Shown: positions 1-9,788, counted from the stretch's first letter. The stretch is DNA of 64,000 nt from Enterococcus mediterraneensis (GCF_900604485.1 NZ_UWOP01000001.1:1411501-1475500), one strand, 5' to 3'. Numbers and translations are program-made. The notes: a model not told the origin generated them from the letters alone.

Positions 1-1
1 A

Positions 2-523
2 TCGCAAAACTATAAAGACGAGATGCAAAAGGTCTTTAGAGAAATAGGAAGCGAATTTTCTATTGAAGAGCTCAACTATGAGTTGGATTATGAAAAAACG
101 ATACGTTCGACCGCTTATGAGAGCATTGAAGAAGTCATCAGTCAAGAAGATATTAAAATCTACAAGCTTTTTATCTTTATCCCTAATAGGCAGGTCAAAA
201 AAGAAATCTATACACGTTTAGGAGAAGTTGCCAATATTTCTGTTACTGAATCAGCTGCGGTAAATCTTGAAATTGTTCCTAACAATGTGTCTAAAGGATT
301 CGTGTTTGATCATATGCGTAAAATATATAACTTGAATGATCCTCTAAAAATAGCTATTGGTGACAGCTTAAATGATTTAGAGATGTTCAAGAGTGCGGAT
401 CTGAGTTTTGCAATGGCAAATGGACATAAAACGATTAAAGAGATAGCGGATCATATCACCGTCACAAATGATGAAGACGGTGTTTCAGAAGCATTATCTA
501 AGATTTGTGCGCTCTCTTTATAA
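2..523 (+). CDS. HAD-IIB (Cof-like) phosphatase, C-terminal part
   Basis: The reading frame is open to the left edge of the window, so only the C-terminal part of the protein (about 173 residues) is present. It carries the segment NVSKG (the conserved lysine of HAD motif III) and GDSLNDLEMF (motif IV, the Mg-binding acidic pair), followed by the usual tail ITVTNDEDGVSEAL of Cof-type hydrolases. These cytoplasmic enzymes dephosphorylate sugar phosphates, nucleotides or cofactors; the substrate cannot be told from the sequence. The catalytic DxD motif I would lie upstream of the window. An internal ATG at 23 exists but is not needed, since the frame continues upstream. No clear terminator follows; 131 bases separate it from the adhesin gene. 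Confidence 0.85.
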   Translation, partial: SQNYKDEMQKVFREIGSEFSIEELNYELDYEKTIRSTAYESIEEVISQEDIKIYKLFIFIPNRQVKKEIYTRLGEVANISVTESAAVNLEIVPNNVSKGFVFDHMRKIYNLNDPLKIAIGDSLNDLEMFKSADLSFAMANGHKTIKEIADHITVTNDEDGVSEALSKICALSL

Positions 524-654
524 GAGAACCGTCAAGGAAAGAGGTCACTTGAAACATTTTTCAGCGACTCTTTGTTTGAGGAATCTGCAAGTAATTTAAT
601 AATGACATTGCGAGAAGTTATAGATTGTTTAAAAAAATTAAGGGAGCAGAATAG

Positions 655-3375
655 ATGAAAAAAATCGCAAACTTATTGATAGTTTCTTTGTTGTTGGTGA
701 GCGCAATCTTTACGAATGGTATCGTAGTTGCAGCTGATGAATCAGTTACGAATCTTCCTGATCCTGGAAGTATCCATACTGATTTGAATGGAGATTATGG
801 TGTCTTGGGAATCGCCTCACAGTTCCATATCTTTGCTAGAGGAACTACGACATTGAACGCCCATACCAATGGAAACTTGGCAGTAGCTATGTTGGAAGGA
901 AATGTAAACTTTGGAACAAGTATCCATGAAGGTTCTGTCAATCGAGAGATCGATTATATCCAAAATGTAACGAATCTTCAAAGCTCGTCAGAAGTTCCAA
1001 CCACAGAAAAAAGAAGAGAAAAATTTGTCTTAGGCAAAGATATCGCGGTCACTTCCGTCGATCATGGAAATCGCTATGCAATTAATGGAACGAAGATGGA
1101 CCACATCGCTCCTGAAGATTTTTATCAAGACAGGGAGGGAGTGTATATTGATTTTCAAAAGGAATTTGCTCAATTAACAAAAGCTTCCGCAACTTTGATG
1201 AATATGCCGGCGACACTCACGGTTCACAATGATTTTGCAGACACCAATAATCGCGTGATCGATTTAAGCGGTATAAATGCAGATACGATCTATGTCAATA
1301 TCGATGGAGATGTTTTAACTAGCGATACAGAATTATATATTAGAAATCCTAATGAAAAGATCGTAGTCATGAATGTGGTGAATACTGGCTCTAATTTAAC
1401 CATAAATTCCGAAATCAATTACAATGATCGTGCAAGTCAAGAAACAGAAGATTTTTCTGATGCAAATATATCGTGGAATTTCGGGAATGCTATTCAGACC
1501 ATCACGACCGATAAACGATTTTTAGGAACAGTTTTGGCACCTAACGCGACGATTACGGTTGGAGGGAATCTGGATGGTTCGATCATTGCGAATAATGTTG
1601 TGATCAATGCGGAAACCCACCGTTGGGATCCTAACGAGATTTATCCAAATACGGATGCTGTTGTTACAGGTTCGGTTCACTTGAAAAAAATCGATGCGGC
1701 AGATAACACGAAAACATTGAGCGGAGCAGTATTTGATCTGTATTCCAGTGATGGTACCCAGATCGCGACCGATTTGCAGACCGGAGAAGACGGTACGTTA
1801 AGCTATGACAACTTGCCGACAGGAGATTATTATTTTGTTGAAACAAAAGCACCAGAAGGATATCAGTTAGACGAAAGCCATCACGATTTTACTATCACTG
1901 CCGGAGAGACCAGTGAAGCGGCAGAGGTGACAGTGACTAATAAAGTCCAGCCAGTAGAAACAGGTTCCGTTAAATTGACGAAGATTGATGCCGCAGATAA
2001 AACGAAGACCCTGAGCGGAGCGGTGTTTGATCTGTATTCTAGTGAAGGTACTCAGATCGCGACAGATTTGCAGACTGGAGAAGACGGTACGTTAAGCTAT
2101 GACAACTTGCTGGCAGGAGATTATTATTTCGTCGAAACGAAAGCACCAGAAGGGTATCAGTTAGACGAAAGCCATCATGATTTCACTATCACTGCCGGAG
2201 AGACCAGTGAAGCGGCAGAAGTGACAGTGACTAATAAAGTTCAGCCAGTAGAAACAGGTTCCGTTAAATTGACGAAAATCGATGCGGCGGACAATACGAA
2301 AACATTGAGCGGAGCAGTATTTGATCTATATTCCAGTGATGGTACCCAGATCGCGACCGATTTGCAGACCGGAGAAGACGGTACGTTAAGCTATGACAAT
2401 TTGCTGGCAGGAGATTATTATTTCGTCGAAACAAAAGCACCAGAAGGATATCAGTTAGACGAAAGCCATCATGATTTCACTATCACTGCCGGAGAGACCA
2501 GTGAAGCGGCAGAAGTGACAGTGACTAATAAAGTTCAGCCAGTAGAAACAGGTTCAGTTAAATTGACGAAAATCGATGCGGCGGACAATACGAAAACATT
2601 GAGCGGAGCGGTGTTTGATCTGTATTCTAGTGAAGGTACTCAGGTAGCGACAAATTTGCAGACCGGAGAAGACGGTACGTTAAGCTATGACAATTTGCCG
2701 GCAGGAGATTATTATTTTGTCGAAACAAAAGCGCCAGAAGGATATCAGTTAGACGAAAGCCATCAAGATTTCACTATCACTGCCGGAGAGACCAGTGAAG
2801 CGGCAGAAGTGACAGTGACCAACGAAAAAACAACTGCCCCTAAACCAAATCCAGAACCCGAATATGGTATGGTGGAACTGACTAAGGTGGATGCCGCGGA
2901 TAAAACGAAAACTCTAAGTGGAGCGGTATTCGATCTATATACCGATAATGGAACCAAAATCGCTAGCAACTTGATTACAGATAAAGACGGCATTTTGCGA
3001 TATGATCACTTAAAAGCCGGTGATTATTACTTTATAGAGACCAAAGCACCAGAAGGATATCAACTAGACAATAGCAGACAAAAATTCACCATCCAACCAA
3101 ATGCAATAGAAAAGACAGTACAACTCACTGTTCTCAATCAAAAAGAAGTTCCAGATGATGAAACAAAAAATAATAGTTCTCAAAACAATGAGGCGCAAAA
3201 TAATAGAATACAAAATAATGGCGAGCACGACCAAAACGGCAATCCATCCAAATTACCAAAAACCAGCGAAAATGAATCTTCCCACTGGCAACTGCTAGGA
3301 AGTATTTTATTTGTAGTCAGCGGTATATTATTAGGATTTAATGCTGTTTATCGAAGACGTATGAAAAAATGGTAA
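655..3375 (+). CDS. Cell-wall anchored choice-of-anchor-A adhesin with five Cna-B repeats and LPKTS sorting signal
   Basis: A 906-residue surface protein. Residues 1-27 form a Sec signal peptide (MKKIANLL, hydrophobic core, VVAA). Residues about 40-325 resemble the choice-of-anchor A (collagen-binding A-like) domain, with YGVLGIASQFHIFARG near its start. From residue 339 come four nearly identical 98-residue Cna-B/SpaA domains and a fifth divergent copy from residue 738, each with a leading VKLTKID lysine, an E-box FVETKAPEGY and a closing VTN. In this family the Lys and Asn form an isopeptide bond. A low-complexity Asn/Gln-rich spacer leads to LPKTS (867-871), a hydrophobic segment and RRRMKKW, so a sortase should attach it to peptidoglycan. 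The fifth motif residue is Ser instead of the usual Gly. No sortase gene is adjacent. Probable role in attachment; ligand unknown. Confidence 0.9.
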   Translation: MKKIANLLIVSLLLVSAIFTNGIVVAADESVTNLPDPGSIHTDLNGDYGVLGIASQFHIFARGTTTLNAHTNGNLAVAMLEGNVNFGTSIHEGSVNREIDYIQNVTNLQSSSEVPTTEKRREKFVLGKDIAVTSVDHGNRYAINGTKMDHIAPEDFYQDREGVYIDFQKEFAQLTKASATLMNMPATLTVHNDFADTNNRVIDLSGINADTIYVNIDGDVLTSDTELYIRNPNEKIVVMNVVNTGSNLTINSEINYNDRASQETEDFSDANISWNFGNAIQTITTDKRFLGTVLAPNATITVGGNLDGSIIANNVVINAETHRWDPNEIYPNTDAVVTGSVHLKKIDAADNTKTLSGAVFDLYSSDGTQIATDLQTGEDGTLSYDNLPTGDYYFVETKAPEGYQLDESHHDFTITAGETSEAAEVTVTNKVQPVETGSVKLTKIDAADKTKTLSGAVFDLYSSEGTQIATDLQTGEDGTLSYDNLLAGDYYFVETKAPEGYQLDESHHDFTITAGETSEAAEVTVTNKVQPVETGSVKLTKIDAADNTKTLSGAVFDLYSSDGTQIATDLQTGEDGTLSYDNLLAGDYYFVETKAPEGYQLDESHHDFTITAGETSEAAEVTVTNKVQPVETGSVKLTKIDAADNTKTLSGAVFDLYSSEGTQVATNLQTGEDGTLSYDNLPAGDYYFVETKAPEGYQLDESHQDFTITAGETSEAAEVTVTNEKTTAPKPNPEPEYGMVELTKVDAADKTKTLSGAVFDLYTDNGTKIASNLITDKDGILRYDHLKAGDYYFIETKAPEGYQLDNSRQKFTIQPNAIEKTVQLTVLNQKEVPDDETKNNSSQNNEAQNNRIQNNGEHDQNGNPSKLPKTSENESSHWQLLGSILFVVSGILLGFNAVYRRRMKKW
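1669..2824 (+). repeat. Four tandem 294-bp Cna-B coding repeats
   Basis: Units begin at 1669, 1963, 2257 and 2551, exactly 294 bases (98 codons) apart, and are almost identical at the DNA level. A more divergent fifth unit starts near 2866 after a proline-rich linker (KTTAPKPNPEPE). High DNA identity means copy number could change by recombination or slippage. Confidence 0.93.
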
Positions 3376-3640
3376 ATATTCTGTTTTCTGTATGCTTGCC
3401 TAAAAGATTCTAGTTAGTAAATTTCCTTTGGAGCTGATTCAAAAACATCAAACGTTCAAAGTTATGGTTTAATGAAGAACGACCGGAAATGCTGATAAAC
3501 TATTTATGGATATAAAAACAAGAAAACTGCTGGATTTTTAAAATGACTTTGAAAAGATGCGAGCTGTTTTCACTACATCGGAAAAACCCGGTGAAGCGAT
3601 AAGAGAAAAACAGTTGAAACATTAATTGGATAGAATAACC

Positions 3641-3689
3641 AAAAACGTCTTTAGAATCAGATGAACCGATTCTAAAGACGTTTTTTGTG
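3641..3689. terminator. Perfect 18-bp stem hairpin, possible bidirectional terminator
   Basis: Arms 3641-3658 and 3668-3685 are perfect reverse complements (AAAAACGTCTTTAGAATC) around a 9-base loop. The plus strand ends in a run of six T and the minus strand in five T, so it could end transcription from either side: the adhesin gene from the left or the ASCH gene (minus strand) from the right. The rest of 3376-3769 holds no gene I recognise; short broken frames only. Confidence 0.7.
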
Positions 3690-3769
3690 AGGTTTTGTGA
3701 GGCATAGTGAAGACGAGAAAGACCTTTATGTGGAAAAATGAAACTAGATCTTCCCAACTAGTAGAACCA

Positions 3770-4225
3770 TCACTTATACACAACTTTAAAATCCTCAAAA
3801 ATAATCTCCAAATCCTCGGAGAAGGAAAATCCCAACTCTTTTCCGATCGCGGTGAAAAATTCAATGTGATTGTTCCGCCATGATTCCAGATCCTGGTCTT
3901 CGCCTTCTCGTTTACAAATATCATAGGTCATTTCGCTGAATATAAGTTTCGATACAGCGGTGGTCTCAATGATACATTTTGGATTTCCGGAAAAATCCGT
4001 TACAATCGACAAATCGCCTATTTGCGGCAGTTTGCTGTTTGTCAATTCGTATTGATAAAGGCAGGAAGTCGTCGCTGTTTTGACGCCTTGTAAAATAAGC
4101 GCCAATAATTTTGTAGCGGTATGTTCATTGTGTCCGAAATACGCGGCCTCTAAACATTTTGTGTTTGGATTCTTGTTTGTTTCTAGTAAAAAACGATCCC
4201 AATAAGCTTGTACGTTACGCTCCAT
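3770..4225 (-). CDS. ASCH domain protein
   Basis: A 151-residue cytoplasmic protein matching the ASCH family in length and motifs: CLEAAYFGHNE near the N terminus, the glycine-lysine-threonine segment QGVKTATTSCLYQYE at about residues 46-60, IGDLSIVTD and the EGEDQDLESWRNNH helix. ASCH domains have a PUA-like fold and are thought to bind RNA or, in one known branch, to hydrolyse N4-acetylcytidine; the function of this enterococcal branch is not established. The gene is alone on the minus strand with a ribosome binding site (AGGAGG) just upstream of ATG at 4225. The hairpin at 3641-3689 probably terminates it. Confidence 0.85.
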   Translation of the reverse strand: MERNVQAYWDRFLLETNKNPNTKCLEAAYFGHNEHTATKLLALILQGVKTATTSCLYQYELTNSKLPQIGDLSIVTDFSGNPKCIIETTAVSKLIFSEMTYDICKREGEDQDLESWRNNHIEFFTAIGKELGFSFSEDLEIIFEDFKVVYK

Positions 4226-4295
4226 GATTCCTCCTAGATACTTTGCTATTCAGCGATTTTCAAATGTAGATACTAAAATTTTATCATTTAAATCA

Positions 4296-4587
4296 ATGAT
4301 TTCCTATTTTGGGTTGAATTATCTCTGTTATTGCTGCATTGATGATCGGGATTTTGTTAATACTGAGGAAAATGCGTGACATAGATTTATGGTGGTTATA
4401 CTTAGTACTAGTTATTATCACGGGAGCGATCACCGCACAACTTTGGTTTCCGTCAGTATTTGGCATTGATTTGCTTAAACTTTCGACTAAAACATTGCTT
4501 TTTGCCAATATTGTGATGTCGGTTATTATTTTCCTCATACTTGGAAGACCGGTTCATTTTATAGTGAAAGCTTTAAAAAGAAAATAG
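4296..4587 (+). pseudogene. Small two- or three-helix membrane protein gene with a probable frameshift
   Basis: The frame that ends at 4587 encodes a hydrophobic protein (helices around ALMIGILLIL, WWLYLVLVIITGAI and LLFANIVMSVIIFLIL, basic tail VKALKRK). It is closed by a stop at 4315 and has no ribosome binding site before its first TTG (4339) or ATG (4342). Reading from ATG 4296 in another frame gives MISYFGL; removing one A near 4317 would join this to IISVIAALMIGILL and give a plausible first transmembrane helix. I infer a one-base insertion, so the gene is either broken or carries a sequencing error. No family recognised. Confidence 0.5.
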
Positions 4588-4687
4588 ACCTTTCGTCATA
4601 TATAATCAATTTTGGGTATAACACTATTAAAATTCATTTACGTCAGAAAAATCGGAGTTTCCCCATGTTTGTATTCTGTATCGCAGG

Positions 4688-4721
4688 AGTAATCAAATAT
4701 GGATTATTTGATTACTTTTTG
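4688..4721 (+). terminator. Rho-independent terminator after the small membrane gene
   Basis: Arms AGTAATCAAATA (4688-4699) and its exact complement (4705-4716) enclose a 5-base loop and are followed by a T run. The remaining stretch 4722-4900 is AT-rich and shows nothing recognisable. Confidence 0.75.
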
Positions 4722-4900
4722 TAATTTATTATTCTGTCAATTAACTTGCTATCGTGAGGATAAAAGCTAGATTGTGTATGATATTTAGGGTTTTCTGCTT
4801 TCCACTTATGATATTTTTGTCAATTTTTCTGAAGCCAATCTATAAGTTAATTCGCATGTTTTTTACATAGAGGCGTGGAGATTTTTTTGATTTAGCCCTT

Positions 4901-7678
4901 TTACTCAACTCTGATAACTGATTCAGAGGTTAAGTCAAAACTTTCTTGAATTGGTGAGAAGTCAGATATTTCTTGTACTTGAGCCAGTTCCGCAAGTTGA
5001 GCCATGGTCTTTTGTCCATCACCTTTAGTATAAAATTTCAAACCACTGACGCGGATGCCATCCACACCATCCTCAAATTCTATTTCGGCTTGGTGGTCTG
5101 TCATGTAGAGCAACAAGTCCTGTTTCCAAAGCTCACTGACAAATCTGTCACCACTCAGACCTTTTGGTTCAATGAAGATTTGGAAGTAAAATTCACTATT
5201 TTCAAGGAATAAAATGAAGTCGGGTTGGAAACCTTGCAGGTACATATCTACGGTTTCGCCTGCTCGATTAATCCGTGATCCGTATTGATGTAGCTTTAGC
5301 TTTTCACTCTTAGCTGACTCACGGTGCATATTTTCATCCATGCGGAACAGGTAGACCGCTTTATTATACTTCTGTTTCAACTCAGTCACATGCGCCTTAA
5401 TACGCTCAATTAGCTCATACTCTAACTTATTAACGATAGCACGGTCATAAATGTAAAAATCTTCCTTCATGTCATAAACTGCTACTTTTTGATTTGCTTC
5501 ATTCAAGAAGGTGGCAGTGTCATACTCGGGAACACGTTTGTTATAGCTAGTTAGGTATTCACTGATAGGATAACCTACAAATCGATTCGTACCACGTTGC
5601 TTGACGTAGCCAGACTTGAATTTAACTTCGAACTCTTTCAAGAGATCAATCGTAACTTTCAAAACCTCGTCTGGTGTAATATCGCTAGACTTATATTCTT
5701 TGGGAACGTTCAAGAACAGTTTCAGCTTGCTAGCATTAAGCCAGTTTTCCCCATAGATAAAATCTTTCATGGAGTTTACAAGTGGTAGATACTTCTTCAA
5801 GTTGTCAAACTGGTAGAATTCAAGACGTTGAATCGCTTTCTTGATATAGCGGTCATCAAACTTTTCAACGTGAATTTGTTTTGTCTCAGTAAATGCAACA
5901 GTCGCTTGATAGGATACCTCACGGCTACCATAATTCAAATTTCTGGAAATATCCGTCTTGTGATTGATTCCGTATTTCTCAATGGAATCAAACCAATCAT
6001 CTGCCACATCCTCAGCTTCGTTGTAGTAGATTTTGCCTGTCTTGTAAGTTTCAGTTCTCTTGAATGTAGGTTTTAACTTAATTTCAACAGGTGGATTCTT
6101 TTTGTCTTGACCCGTTGGCAAATCCATTTGCTTCAATGACCCAACAAGCTGTTTTAAGTATTGTGGTTCATTCATAGTATGGTAGTGCAAGGTTTCAAGA
6201 AATAGTTGCTTGTTTGAGCTGTCGCCATCGTATCGACGTTGATAGCTTTTCACGCCATCTAACTCAAATGGATAGTATCGAGCACCACGACCAATGAGTT
6301 GCGCTTCAACCATTGTGGCATTTTTGTTTGTCGTAGCTTCCTGTTCAATGCGGACAATATCATAGAGGTTGAGAACATCCCATCCCTCAGTCAGTTTAGC
6401 TACTGCAAAAACCACACGATAAAGGTTGTTTGGACTTTCAAGCGTATTCAAGGCTTCATATTGCCCTTTTTCAAGCATATTTCCACTTGTGTCATTAGCA
6501 TTTAACACATTTCTAGGGTCAAAATCCTTCTTAATTTCACGGACGATTTTTGCAAGGTTATCTTCATTTTTGAGGTAGTAGTTGTAAGCCAACTCCAAGG
6601 CTGAACTCTCATTACTATCTAGGACTTGTTGACGTTTAATGAACGCTAACAGGTCCGCCACGTTGAGATTCTGAATCAAGTCATTAAAGACCTTGTTAGC
6701 TTCCATGGAGACCGCAACTTTTGCAGACTTAAACATAATTACGGGTTTAAATGTCCCAGTGACACCTTCAGAATAAGCACGGTATTTTCTGAACTGAGAA
6801 AGCAAGACAACGTTCAACATTTTATCTTGGTCGCTTGCGGACGTTTCAATTCGTTTAACCTGCTTGGAGTAGCCATCAAACATGAATTGATTCAACGGGT
6901 AGCGGTAAACCACCTTATCCCGATATTTGTTATAGATAACTTCTTTATCAAAATCGACAGTTGCTGTAAATTCAAGGAGCAAGTTCTTTTGTTCTCTGTC
7001 ATCACGAGCACGCAAGATTTTGTTAATGGCTGATTCCCAAGTGTTCTCGGCTTCTTTTTCAGACTTGGTACTTGCGGAATAATGATGGGCTTCATCCGCT
7101 AAAACTGCAACAGGTTGATTCTCATAGTCAGAAAGCCCCATGGTGTTTTCTTTCAAGACAAACAAGTCATCCGATACCTTTTGAACCGAAGATAACTTGA
7201 TGTAAATGGTATTGTCTTGTTGAATCCGTGGAAAGCGTTCAACCTGCTTGATGAAGATGTGCTTTCCATCAATTTCAATCTTGTCTTGAAATAAGTATTT
7301 TTCACTGTTCTCATTGACCAAGTTATCCTTGGTTTTCATCAAAACTGAGTTGGTATTGACGATAAATAAGAAGTTACGATAGCCGTGCTCTTGATAGAGG
7401 TAGAGGATAAGTCCCGCCATCAAGTCAGTTTTACCTGAACCCGTCGCCATGTTAAACAAAACGTGTTGAGGGTTTGGCTTAATTTGCGTTTGCGTATAGT
7501 GATAGTTTCGGATGGCTTCATCTTGATAGTCACGCAAAGTATGGACTAGATTTGCATTGATATACTCAGGAATTTCATAACCTTGGTGCTGACTGAACAA
7601 ATCTTTTTCAGCTTGTTCTGCCTGATTCACAAGGGGAAATTGACGAGCGTTAGCAGGTGCTTTCTTTGCTTTTGCCAT
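4901..7678 (-). CDS. res: Type III restriction endonuclease subunit Res
   Basis: ATP-dependent translocase and nuclease subunit of a type III restriction enzyme, acting with Mod on unmethylated DNA. About 925 residues, usual for Res. Helicase superfamily 2 motifs are intact: Walker A ATGSGKT (about 78-84), DEAH (195-198), TAT (motif III, about 238-240) and QLIGRGAR (motif VI, about 460-467). Near the C terminus PDFILFLE followed 17 residues later by EPK fits the PD-(D/E)XK nuclease (about 819-839). An in-frame ATG at 7726 lies inside mod; I chose ATG 7678 (MAKAKKAP), preceded by GAGGGTGG and starting one base after the mod stop codon, so the two are co-transcribed and translationally coupled. 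Confidence 0.93.
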   Translation of the reverse strand: MAKAKKAPANARQFPLVNQAEQAEKDLFSQHQGYEIPEYINANLVHTLRDYQDEAIRNYHYTQTQIKPNPQHVLFNMATGSGKTDLMAGLILYLYQEHGYRNFLFIVNTNSVLMKTKDNLVNENSEKYLFQDKIEIDGKHIFIKQVERFPRIQQDNTIYIKLSSVQKVSDDLFVLKENTMGLSDYENQPVAVLADEAHHYSASTKSEKEAENTWESAINKILRARDDREQKNLLLEFTATVDFDKEVIYNKYRDKVVYRYPLNQFMFDGYSKQVKRIETSASDQDKMLNVVLLSQFRKYRAYSEGVTGTFKPVIMFKSAKVAVSMEANKVFNDLIQNLNVADLLAFIKRQQVLDSNESSALELAYNYYLKNEDNLAKIVREIKKDFDPRNVLNANDTSGNMLEKGQYEALNTLESPNNLYRVVFAVAKLTEGWDVLNLYDIVRIEQEATTNKNATMVEAQLIGRGARYYPFELDGVKSYQRRYDGDSSNKQLFLETLHYHTMNEPQYLKQLVGSLKQMDLPTGQDKKNPPVEIKLKPTFKRTETYKTGKIYYNEAEDVADDWFDSIEKYGINHKTDISRNLNYGSREVSYQATVAFTETKQIHVEKFDDRYIKKAIQRLEFYQFDNLKKYLPLVNSMKDFIYGENWLNASKLKLFLNVPKEYKSSDITPDEVLKVTIDLLKEFEVKFKSGYVKQRGTNRFVGYPISEYLTSYNKRVPEYDTATFLNEANQKVAVYDMKEDFYIYDRAIVNKLEYELIERIKAHVTELKQKYNKAVYLFRMDENMHRESAKSEKLKLHQYGSRINRAGETVDMYLQGFQPDFILFLENSEFYFQIFIEPKGLSGDRFVSELWKQDLLLYMTDHQAEIEFEDGVDGIRVSGLKFYTKGDGQKTMAQLAELAQVQEISDFSPIQESFDLTSESVIRVE

Positions 7679-7679
7679 C

Positions 7680-9788
7680 CTAGTCACCACCCTCATAGAA
7701 AGTTTTGTTGAAGGTGTAATCTTCATCAGAGATTAGGTCACGGACGTTCTTATCATCAATTTCAGAATAGTTATAGTAAAGCCCATTCTTATCAAGAAGT
7801 TTTACAAGTAGACGTTTATTTTCATCAAATCCTTGTAACCAATCAATCTTAGTTAAATCGGCACGGAAGGAAATGTCAGCAGGTTCATCCGTATCAGTTC
7901 CAGAAAGCATAAGCACATACACCGCTTTTAATTCGTCAAAGTCTTTGGCATGGATGACGTCTTGCAAGTAACCCATATTTTTAGGGAACAGTTCAGCATA
8001 AACAAATGATCCCCCACCTTGCCAGTTGACATCTTGTGTCAATCCGTTTTTATCTTTTCCAGCAATAACATTATTAAGGCGGTTAATTTCAAGCTGAACT
8101 TGATTTTCCATTTGCTCTAAAGAGATGAATTTTCGGTTCATCTTCATAGCAGCAGCAGCAGTAGAACCTGAACCTCCAAAAAAGTCGAGAACAGTATCTC
8201 CTTCATCTGAAGCCATCTCAATTATTTTGCCAAGCAACCTTTCAGGCTTTTTACCATTTGGAAACTCAACCTGTCCCTCTTTATTGACATTTTTTGTTTC
8301 GCCTACATAATTCCAAAAAGTCCCTGCTTTTTGAGTCTTGTAGACTGTCCCGTTTTCATCAACCTCGACAACATCTGATAGCCAAGCAAACAGGTTAAAT
8401 TTATTTCCTGAATAGAACTGTTTGTATAATTTTCCTTTATTTCTACCACTTCTTGGAACATATTCAATGGACATCAAAGGATTGTCAGTTAACCCAAGCT
8501 CTCCCCACTTATCCATAACTCGAGTTCTAATACTTGACTGTGGCATAGTACCACGATAAATCTTGTCATAATACTTCTCATAGAAGTCTTTTTCAGAAAG
8601 TCCTTCAAGTTTCATCTGCTTGCTAATAGCAGGAATTTGGAAATTGGAATGTTTATACATTCGAATTTCATCTCCTGAACCATCAACAGTTGAACCTACG
8701 TATTCTTTAGTACCTTCATCAAGAAGTAAGTTGTTGTATTTCCAAGATTTACCTTCGGCCCGATATTCTTCAAGCTGCTCTGAAATTTCTTGCTTCTCAT
8801 ACACAGCAGAAAATGGGACAGCCATCTCGTAATTCTTTGAATAAACCGTAATGAACTCAACGTTTTTCTTTAAGCGTTTATCTTCTCCGCCACCAGAAGC
8901 ACCTGCTATGTTTTTGAACAATACGGAAATTGTATTTACATACTGCTCACTTCCAAAAATTGAATCCATCAAAACTTTCAGATACGCCTGTTCTGAGTCA
9001 TCAGTCTGAATAAAAATGTATCCATCTTCTCTTAAAAGTTCTCTGGCGATTTCAAGCCGATTCTTCATGAAAGTCAACCAAGCAGAATGATTAAATCTGT
9101 CATTATACAAAAATGAGTCCGACCCAGTATTATAGGGTGGGTCAATATAGATAAGCTTTATTTTTCCTGTGTAGTGCTCTCTTAGTGTATGCAACGCCAA
9201 CAGATTATTTCCTTTGATAATCAGATTGTCTTTCTCCTTATCAAAAGAAACAATCTCATTATCTACCGCTGTTCTGTGTTGTGCTGTCTGATTATCGCCA
9301 AAGCGTTTGACATTCACAAACACTTTCTTATCAAAAAGGCGGTCAATTTCGTCTTTCTCGATAACTTCATTTAAGAATGCGTCATCATAACCATCCTCGT
9401 TATCCTCTTTAGTCATAGAAGCGGTAAGTACCCCATCTTTGAACGGAAAATCTAAAACGACATCTTGGCTATCTTGTAAGAATTTCCCTTTTGAAGCTAA
9501 CCCCACACGATTTTCATACTTGGTGTAGCTCGTGTTCCAATAATCGTTATAAAGAACTACTTCCTCCAGTTGTTCAATTTGAAAGAGTTTTTGCCCTGCC
9601 ACTTCCTTGATGAAATGTTGCTTGATGAAGTCTACTTCAAACAATTTACTCAAAAGTGTTTCATCATAATTTCGTAAATCATCCGTGAGTTTTGAACGGT
9701 TCAGTTCTTCTCCAACAAAATATTTTCCATCAAAAGAAGAAAGTGCCGTTTTCAACTCATCAAAAATCTTCGGCTCAATTTTTGCCAT
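7680..9788 (-). CDS. mod: Type III DNA adenine methyltransferase subunit Mod
   Basis: N6-adenine methyltransferase that gives the type III system its sequence specificity and protects the host. The order of motifs is that of the beta class: DPPYNTGS (motif IV, residues about 216-223) before DFFGGSGST (motif I, AdoMet binding, about 535-543). The roughly 300 residues between them hold the variable target recognition domain. Length about 702 residues, slightly longer than many Mods. ATG 9788 (MAKIEP) lies 9 bases after AAGGAG and is preferred to ATG 9797, which touches that site. First gene of the mod-res operon. All catalytic motifs are intact, so the system looks active; the recognition sequence cannot be predicted here. 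Confidence 0.94.
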   Translation of the reverse strand: MAKIEPKIFDELKTALSSFDGKYFVGEELNRSKLTDDLRNYDETLLSKLFEVDFIKQHFIKEVAGQKLFQIEQLEEVVLYNDYWNTSYTKYENRVGLASKGKFLQDSQDVVLDFPFKDGVLTASMTKEDNEDGYDDAFLNEVIEKDEIDRLFDKKVFVNVKRFGDNQTAQHRTAVDNEIVSFDKEKDNLIIKGNNLLALHTLREHYTGKIKLIYIDPPYNTGSDSFLYNDRFNHSAWLTFMKNRLEIARELLREDGYIFIQTDDSEQAYLKVLMDSIFGSEQYVNTISVLFKNIAGASGGGEDKRLKKNVEFITVYSKNYEMAVPFSAVYEKQEISEQLEEYRAEGKSWKYNNLLLDEGTKEYVGSTVDGSGDEIRMYKHSNFQIPAISKQMKLEGLSEKDFYEKYYDKIYRGTMPQSSIRTRVMDKWGELGLTDNPLMSIEYVPRSGRNKGKLYKQFYSGNKFNLFAWLSDVVEVDENGTVYKTQKAGTFWNYVGETKNVNKEGQVEFPNGKKPERLLGKIIEMASDEGDTVLDFFGGSGSTAAAAMKMNRKFISLEQMENQVQLEINRLNNVIAGKDKNGLTQDVNWQGGGSFVYAELFPKNMGYLQDVIHAKDFDELKAVYVLMLSGTDTDEPADISFRADLTKIDWLQGFDENKRLLVKLLDKNGLYYNYSEIDDKNVRDLISDEDYTFNKTFYEGGD

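Noticed and set aside
1669-3144. Regular direct repeats that could suggest a CRISPR-like array
   Set aside because: The 294-bp units are in frame, encode Cna-B domains and have no spacers.
3376-3769. Possible gene remnant between adhesin and ASCH gene
   Set aside because: Only short broken frames; nothing similar to a family I know. Kept just the hairpin.
8146-8162. GCA-type triplet run in mod, possible phase-variable tract
   Set aside because: Short triplet run coding for alanines just after the FGGSGST motif; changes would be in frame and would not switch the gene.
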